From an uncultured Rhodospirillaceae bacterium (lineage in GTDB: Bacteria > Pseudomonadota > Alphaproteobacteria > Azospirillales > Azospirillaceae): a stretch of 64,000 bases of DNA. How positions within the stretch are numbered: position 1 is the first letter of the stretch; each line of letters opens with the position of its first letter. A model generated the notes under the pieces. That model was not told the DNA's origin, ran no database searches, and was given only the letters and a program-made list of their open reading frames with translations. Shown piece by piece: positions 59,291 through 64,000 of this stretch. The position numbers were made by a program, and so were the translations under genes. The DNA lies in assembly GCA_937927415.1 (NCBI GenBank), contig CALBDS010000060.1, forward strand, positions 124,001 to 188,000. The letters are read 5' to 3'.

Positions 59291-60171
59291 CGGGCGGGTT
59301 CCACGCTGGGGGAGGCGGCGGTCAGCCGGTCGGCGTGAGTATAGACCACCAGCCGCCGGCCGCGGGCAAAACCCGCCAGCGTCAGGCCGCAGGCGTCGGC
59401 CATGCGCACGGCAAGGCCGGTGGGGGCGGAAATGGCGACCAGACAGCCGATGCCGGCGCGGGTCGCCTTCTGCACCATCTCGTAACTGGCGCGGCTGGAG
59501 GTGAGCGCGAACCCCGACGCCGGGTCCACGCCGTTGGTCACCAGCCAGCCGATCAGCTTATCGAGAGCGTTGTGCCGCCCGACATCCTCGCGCAGGGCCA
59601 GGATGGTGCCGTCGGCCGCGGCCCAGGCCACCCCATGCACCGCCCCGGTCAGGCCGTGCAGCGCCTGTTGCCGGGAAAACAGGTCCAGCGCGCGGGCCAC
59701 CGCGGCGGGGGCGACCGCCACCCCGCCGGTGACCGGGCGCCCGGCCCGCGCCATGGCCTGCAGGCTTTCCACCCCGCACACGCCGCAGCCGGTGCGCCCG
59801 GCCAGGCTGCGGCGCTGGCCCTTCAGCTTCATGAAGCGGTCGAGCGGGATGTCCATGCGCACCTCCACCCCCTCGCACCCGGTCACCACCGCCACCTCGA
59901 ACAGCTCGTCCGGGGTGGCGATGATGTTTTCCGACAGGCTGAATCCCAGCGCCATGTCCTCCAGATGCTCCGGCGTGGCCAGCATGACGGCGTGGACGAT
60001 GCCGTTGTAGGCCATGGCGACCGGCACCTCCTCCACCACCATGTCGTCGGTGCTGGTGGGGGTGCCGTCGTCCAGGCGCAGAACCGTCACCCGCCGGGCG
60101 GTGTCGGGCAGGGTGCCGCCGGCCGTTTCGGCGGGCAGCAGGTCGATGCGGAACTCCGCCATGCCGTCCAT
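59287..60171 (-). CDS. fdhD: Formate dehydrogenase sulfurtransferase FdhD
   Basis: FdhD passes sulphur from the cysteine desulfurase IscS to the molybdenum cofactor, which activates formate dehydrogenase. The 294-residue product has the CxxC pair Cys129/Cys132 in GRTGCGVCGVES. It also has ALGFSLSENII, DVGRHNALDKLIGWL and SFARGRRLVVYTHADRL-like family regions. GGGAGA precedes the ATG at 60171. It lies 28 bases after the gamma subunit gene. Confidence 0.96.
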   Translation of the reverse strand: MDGMAEFRIDLLPAETAGGTLPDTARRVTVLRLDDGTPTSTDDMVVEEVPVAMAYNGIVHAVMLATPEHLEDMALGFSLSENIIATPDELFEVAVVTGCEGVEVRMDIPLDRFMKLKGQRRSLAGRTGCGVCGVESLQAMARAGRPVTGGVAVAPAAVARALDLFSRQQALHGLTGAVHGVAWAAADGTILALREDVGRHNALDKLIGWLVTNGVDPASGFALTSSRASYEMVQKATRAGIGCLVAISAPTGLAVRMADACGLTLAGFARGRRLVVYTHADRLTAASPSVEPAR

Positions 60172-60199
60172 GGTGCGTCTCCCTGTCTGACCGCGGCCG

Positions 60200-60832
60200 T
60201 CAATCCGCGGCGGAGGTGTCGCCGGTCATCTGGCGATACCAGCGCGGATGATGCTTTTTCGCCCAGGCGTGGGTGACCACCCCCTCGACCATGGCGCGGA
60301 TGGTGCCCTGCACCCACAGCGCGGCATAGACATGGACGATGATGCCGGCGATCAGCGCCAGCGCGCTGGCGGCGTGGACCAGCAGGGCGATGCGGATCAC
60401 CGGGATCGGGAACAGCGTGGCGAAATAGGGGCGCCACGCGATGAAGCCCGATCCCAGCAGCAGGATCATGCACAGCACCATCAGCCAGAACATGCCCTTC
60501 TGGCCGCCGTTGTAGCGCCCGATGTCGCCGACCTCGTTGCCCTTCATCACCTCGCGCACCGACATCATCCACCGCACATCCTCCCTGTTGATGAGGTTGT
60601 GGTGGGCGTAGCGGAAGAACTGGCGGGCAAAGGCCAGGAACATCACCACACCGACGAAGGGATGGACGATGCGCGCCAGTTGCGGCGTGCCGAACACCCC
60701 GGTCAGCCAGAAAAAGGCGGGGTAGAAGAACGCCAGCCCCGAAATCGCCAGCAGCACGAAGCAGATCGCCACGATCCAGTGGTTGATGCGTTCGGCGGCG
60801 TTGTAGCGTTGGATCAGCTTTTCCTTGCTCAC
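60200..60832 (-). CDS. fdoI: Formate dehydrogenase, cytochrome b556 (gamma) subunit
   Basis: The gamma subunit anchors the enzyme in the membrane and passes electrons from formate through two b-haems to quinone. The 210-residue product has four membrane helices and conserved candidate haem-ligand histidines (ERINHWIVAICF, LARIVHPFVGV, VHAASALALIAGIIVHVYAA). A GTG start overlaps the beta-subunit stop. The family length (about 210) matches FdnI/FdoI of E. coli; which isoenzyme it equals is not decidable here. Confidence 0.94.
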   Translation of the reverse strand: MSKEKLIQRYNAAERINHWIVAICFVLLAISGLAFFYPAFFWLTGVFGTPQLARIVHPFVGVVMFLAFARQFFRYAHHNLINREDVRWMMSVREVMKGNEVGDIGRYNGGQKGMFWLMVLCMILLLGSGFIAWRPYFATLFPIPVIRIALLVHAASALALIAGIIVHVYAALWVQGTIRAMVEGVVTHAWAKKHHPRWYRQMTGDTSAAD

Positions 60833-61725
60833 CGTGCGTCCTCCCGTTCCGTCTTGGTGTCGTGATGCCCGTCGTCGTCATCGGCGCGGTTGGGGCCGAC
60901 GGTGATGTAGTGGAAGAAGCCGAACAGCCCGGCCGCCGCCACGCCCAGGGTTGCCAGCGGCTTCAACGCCCCCTTCCACAGGCTGACGGCGGTGCTGATC
61001 GCCGGATCCTTGGGCAGGCCGGAATAAAGCTCCGGCTGGTCGGCGTGGTGCAGCACGTACATGACGTGGGTGCCGCCCACCCCTTGCGGGTCATACAGAC
61101 CGGCCTGATCGTAGCCGCGGGATTTCAGGTCGGTGATGCGGGTGTCCGCCACCTCCTTCATATCCTCCTTGCTGCCGAACTGGATGGCGCCGGTGGGACA
61201 GGTCTTGACGCACGCCGGCTCCTGCCCCATCGCCACGCGGTCGGAGCACATGTTGCACTTGTACGCCTTGCTGTCGGTGGGGCTGAGGCGCGGCACGTTG
61301 AACGGGCAGCCGGACACGCAATAGCCGCAGCCGATGCAGTTTTCCTGATGGAAATCGACGATGCCGTTCTTGTACTGGACGATGGCGCCCGGCGACGGGC
61401 ACGCCTTCAGACAGCCGGGATCGGCGCAGTGCATGCAGCCGTCCTTGCGGATCAGCCATTCCAGCGTGCCGTTCTGTTCCACCTCGTTGAAGCGCATGAC
61501 GGTCCACGCCTGCGACGACATGTCGGTGGGGTTGTCGTAGACGCCGATGCACGAGCCGACGTCGGCGCGCAGCTCGTTCCATTCGGAACAGGCCACCTGG
61601 CACGCCTTGCAGCCGATGCACACCGACACGTCGATCAGCTTGGCGATCTCGGTTGGGGTGCGGGCCTCGGGCGCCGGGGTGGGCGATGCGGAGCGGCGCA
61701 GGATATCGAGGGATTGCAGGGCCAT
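60829..61725 (-). CDS. fdoH: Formate dehydrogenase iron-sulphur (beta) subunit
   Basis: The beta subunit carries four [4Fe-4S] clusters between the active-site subunit and the cytochrome. The 298-residue product has the four motif groups: CIGCKACQVACSEWNE, CMHCADPGCLKACP, CIGCGYCVSGCPFNVPR, and CNMCSDRV with CVKTCPTGAI. A C-terminal membrane helix (ATLGVAAAGLFGFFHYI) is present. It lies three bases after the alpha subunit and overlaps the gamma subunit. Confidence 0.97.
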   Translation of the reverse strand: MALQSLDILRRSASPTPAPEARTPTEIAKLIDVSVCIGCKACQVACSEWNELRADVGSCIGVYDNPTDMSSQAWTVMRFNEVEQNGTLEWLIRKDGCMHCADPGCLKACPSPGAIVQYKNGIVDFHQENCIGCGYCVSGCPFNVPRLSPTDSKAYKCNMCSDRVAMGQEPACVKTCPTGAIQFGSKEDMKEVADTRITDLKSRGYDQAGLYDPQGVGGTHVMYVLHHADQPELYSGLPKDPAISTAVSLWKGALKPLATLGVAAAGLFGFFHYITVGPNRADDDDGHHDTKTEREDAR

Positions 61726-61728
61726 GAC

Positions 61729-64000
61729 TTACGCCACTCCGACCTTTTCGATGTTGACCAGGAACGCCTTGTACTCGGGGGTCTGGGTGTTGCAGTCACC
61801 CACCGCCGGCGGCAGCGTGTTGGACAGGTAGCCCTTCTTCGCCACCGATTCCCAACCCCAGTGCAGCGGAATGCCGATCTGGTGGACCGTGCGGTTGTTG
61901 ACGGTCAGCGCCTTCACCCGCTTGGTCACCACCGCGCGCGCCCGGATGTGGCCGCGCTTGGAACTGACCTGCACCCAGTCGCCGGCCTTGATGCCCTTTT
62001 CCGCCGCCAGCGCCTCGCCGATCTCCACGAACTGCTCGGGCTGGGCGATGGCGCTCAGGCGGACGTTCTTGGTCCAGAACTGGAAATGCTCCGTCAGGCG
62101 ATAGGTGGTGCCGACGTAGGGGAAGGCGTCGTGGGTGCCCAGACGCTCCTTGTCGGCGGCGAACAGGCGGACCGCCGGGCTGTTGACCACCTTGGGGTGC
62201 AGCGGGTTGGTGCCCAGCGGCGTTTCCATCGGCTCGTAATGCTCGGGAAACGGGCCGTCCACCAGCTTATCGGTGCAGAACAGCCGGCCCACCCCTTCGG
62301 GATTCATGATGAACGGGTTCATGCCCGACGACGGGGCGGCGTCCACCTTGAAATCGGGAACGTCGGCGCCGGTCCACGCCTCGCCGTTCCAGGAGATCAG
62401 CGCGCGCTTGGGATCCCACGGCTTGCCCTGCGGGTCGCAGGAGGCGCGGTTGTAGATGATGCGGCGGTTCGCCGGCCATGCCCACGCCCAGCCCGGCGTG
62501 TTGCCCAGCCCGGTGTCGGTGTTGTCGCGCCGCGCCATCTGGTTGCCCGCCTGGGTCCAGCAGCCGGCGAAGATCCAGCAGGCGCTGAGCGTGGTGCCGT
62601 CGTCGCGCAACTGGGCGAAGCCGGAAATCTGCTCGCCCTTGCGCAGCAGAAGCCGGGTGGGATCCTTGGGGTCGGGCACATCCACCAATGCCCGGCCGTT
62701 CAGTTCCTTGGCCAGTTCTTCCGGGGTGGGGTCCAGCGGGTTCCGGTACGGCCAGGACAGGTTCAGGATCGGCTCGGGCGCCGTCCCGCCGTCCTTTTCG
62801 TACAGGCCGCGGACGGCCATGAAGATCTCGGCGATGATTTCCTGGTCGGTGCGCGCCTCGGCCGGCGGCTCGGCCCCCTTCCAGTGCCATTGCAGCCAGC
62901 GCGACGAATTGACGATGGCCCCGTCCTCTTCGGCAAAGCAGGTAGACGGCAGGCGGAACACCTCGGTCTGGATTCCGGCGGTGGGCACGTCGTTGATGTC
63001 GCCGTGGTTCTGCCAGAAGGTCGAGGTTTCCGTGGTCATCGGGTCGATGACCACCATGTATTTCAGCTTGGCGAACGACGCCGCCGTCTTGCGCGCGTCG
63101 GGGAACGAGGTCAGCGGGTTGAAGCCCTGGACGATCAGGCCGTTGACCTGGCCGTTGTGCATCAGGTCCATGACCTGGAGCACGTCGTACATCTTGTCCC
63201 ACTTGGGCAGCCAGTCATAACCCCAGTCGTTGGCCGCCGTCGCCTTGTCGCCGAAGAACCATTTCAGCAGGCTGACGAAGAACTTGGGCGTGTTGCCCCA
63301 ATAGTTGAGCTGCCCCGGCATCTGCGCCTTGGGCGTGGTCTTGGCGATGTAGTCGGCGAAGGTCGGGTGGGCCTTCTCGTTCGGCAGGGTCAGATAGCCG
63401 GGCAGGCTGGTGGACAGCAGGCCCAGATCCGACAGCCCCTGAATGTTGGAATGGCCGCGCAGCGCGTTCACGCCCCCGCCCGGCATGCCGATGTTGCCCA
63501 GCAGAAGCTGGATCATCGCCATGGTGCGGATGTTCTGGGCGCCCACCGTGTGCTGGGTCCAGCCCAGGGCGTAGAGGATGGTGCCCACCCGGTCGCGCGC
63601 CGCCGTCGCCCCCAGATGCTCGCACACCTTCAGGAAGCCGTCCTTGGGGCTGCCGGTCAGGTCGGCCACCACGTCGGGGGTGTAGCGGGCGAAGTGCGCC
63701 TTCATCAGGTTCCACACGCAGCGCGGATGCTGAAGCGTGGGGTCGGTCAGCGCGTTGCCGTCGGCGTCGAATTCATAATTCCACGACGAACGGTCGTACT
63801 GTCCCTTGGCCGCGTCGTAGCCGGAGAACAGCCCGTCCTCGAACCCGTAGCCGTCCTTGACGATGAAGGCGGCGTTGGTGAACGCCTTCACATAGTCCCA
63901 CTGGATCTTGTCGTTGGCGATCAGCCAGTTGATGACGCCGCCCAGGAACACGATGTCCGACCCGGCGCGGATCGGCACATAGGCGTCGGCCACCGCGGCG
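61729..64000 (-). CDS. fdoG: Formate dehydrogenase major (alpha) subunit, C-terminal part (cut by window edge)
   Basis: The frame is open from the stop at 61729 to the window end, covering about 757 residues of the molybdenum/bis-MGD subunit that oxidises formate. The visible part starts within the family region AVADAYVPIRAGSDIVFLGG. It includes WTQHTVGAQNIRTMAMIQLL, NIGMPGGGVNALRGHSNIQG and the C-terminal cofactor-binding RLTEHFQFWTKN with VSSKRGHIRARAVVT. The N-terminus, with the Tat signal, [4Fe-4S] ligands and catalytic cysteine or selenocysteine, lies beyond 64000, so Cys versus Sec use cannot be judged. It is the first visible gene of the fdh operon. Confidence 0.96.
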   Translation of the reverse strand, partial: AAVADAYVPIRAGSDIVFLGGVINWLIANDKIQWDYVKAFTNAAFIVKDGYGFEDGLFSGYDAAKGQYDRSSWNYEFDADGNALTDPTLQHPRCVWNLMKAHFARYTPDVVADLTGSPKDGFLKVCEHLGATAARDRVGTILYALGWTQHTVGAQNIRTMAMIQLLLGNIGMPGGGVNALRGHSNIQGLSDLGLLSTSLPGYLTLPNEKAHPTFADYIAKTTPKAQMPGQLNYWGNTPKFFVSLLKWFFGDKATAANDWGYDWLPKWDKMYDVLQVMDLMHNGQVNGLIVQGFNPLTSFPDARKTAASFAKLKYMVVIDPMTTETSTFWQNHGDINDVPTAGIQTEVFRLPSTCFAEEDGAIVNSSRWLQWHWKGAEPPAEARTDQEIIAEIFMAVRGLYEKDGGTAPEPILNLSWPYRNPLDPTPEELAKELNGRALVDVPDPKDPTRLLLRKGEQISGFAQLRDDGTTLSACWIFAGCWTQAGNQMARRDNTDTGLGNTPGWAWAWPANRRIIYNRASCDPQGKPWDPKRALISWNGEAWTGADVPDFKVDAAPSSGMNPFIMNPEGVGRLFCTDKLVDGPFPEHYEPMETPLGTNPLHPKVVNSPAVRLFAADKERLGTHDAFPYVGTTYRLTEHFQFWTKNVRLSAIAQPEQFVEIGEALAAEKGIKAGDWVQVSSKRGHIRARAVVTKRVKALTVNNRTVHQIGIPLHWGWESVAKKGYLSNTLPPAVGDCNTQTPEYKAFLVNIEKVGVA

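Noticed and set aside
61729..64000. Selenocysteine codon in the formate dehydrogenase alpha subunit
   Set aside because: The catalytic residue lies in the N-terminal part beyond the window, so neither Sec nor Cys can be claimed.

Overview
The window reads as chromosomal DNA of a GC-rich alphaproteobacterium, most likely of the Azospirillum/Rhodospirillales type. This is an inference from gene order (nuoA-N, birA, coaX, RNase J, methylmalonyl-CoA epimerase, DUF1467, then proS and lolC/lolD), the short type of ProRS, a PilZ-bearing chemoreceptor and the overall protein character. No marker in the window fixes the species.

Layout. 1-345 holds the start of a DMT-type exporter (cut by the window edge). 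522-761 is a small conserved-looking protein, and 985-1061 is tRNA-Asp with a good promoter. 1364-15886 is a complete 14-gene complex I operon, nuoA to nuoN. It is translationally coupled at many junctions and runs on into birA, coaX, rnj, mce, a DUF1467 membrane protein and a tag-type DNA glycosylase (to 20564). A strong intrinsic terminator follows, and it appears to be the 3' end of a small RNA (about 20641-20743). 20955-22362 is a pair of unrecognised genes, and 22428-23591 is a reverse-strand di-haem cytochrome c peroxidase. The conserved order resumes with proS, two tandem LolC/LolE-type permeases and LolD (23844-28490).

28731-43489 is an accessory stretch. It holds a hybrid sensor kinase, a small membrane protein, a Tat-exported substrate-binding protein, an L,D-transpeptidase with a LprI-like tail, two divergent glycosyltransferases and an Rpn/transposase-31-like gene. 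It continues with livH-livM-livG without livF, a secreted pentapeptide/LprI protein and a chemoreceptor ending in a PilZ domain. 43701-53522 is mostly housekeeping: hisS, glutathione reductase, a coiled-coil membrane protein, gmhB, lptD, a stand-alone RAM domain coupled to a DEAD-box helicase, and an acetyltransferase. 53562-58398 holds an isochorismatase-like hydrolase, an alpha/beta hydrolase and a sigma-54 response regulator/histidine kinase pair. The window closes with a reverse-strand respiratory formate dehydrogenase operon (alpha subunit cut by the window end, beta, gamma, fdhD, fdhE).

How they fit together. Complex I and the membrane-bound formate dehydrogenase are both quinone-linked electron-entry points. 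The Lol, LptD, GmhB and glycosyltransferase genes serve the outer envelope. The kinases, the PilZ chemoreceptor and the sigma-54 regulator suggest a free-living, motile, environment-sensing bacterium. The observations most worth following are the histidine-rich insert in NuoL, the three-stem small RNA with an exposed anti-Shine-Dalgarno stretch, the unrecognised gene pair behind it (one member with a 10-residue DILRG repeat), the hairpins bracketing nuoI, and the tandem Lol permeases. I saw no CRISPR array, prophage, complete insertion sequence or recognisable defence island.
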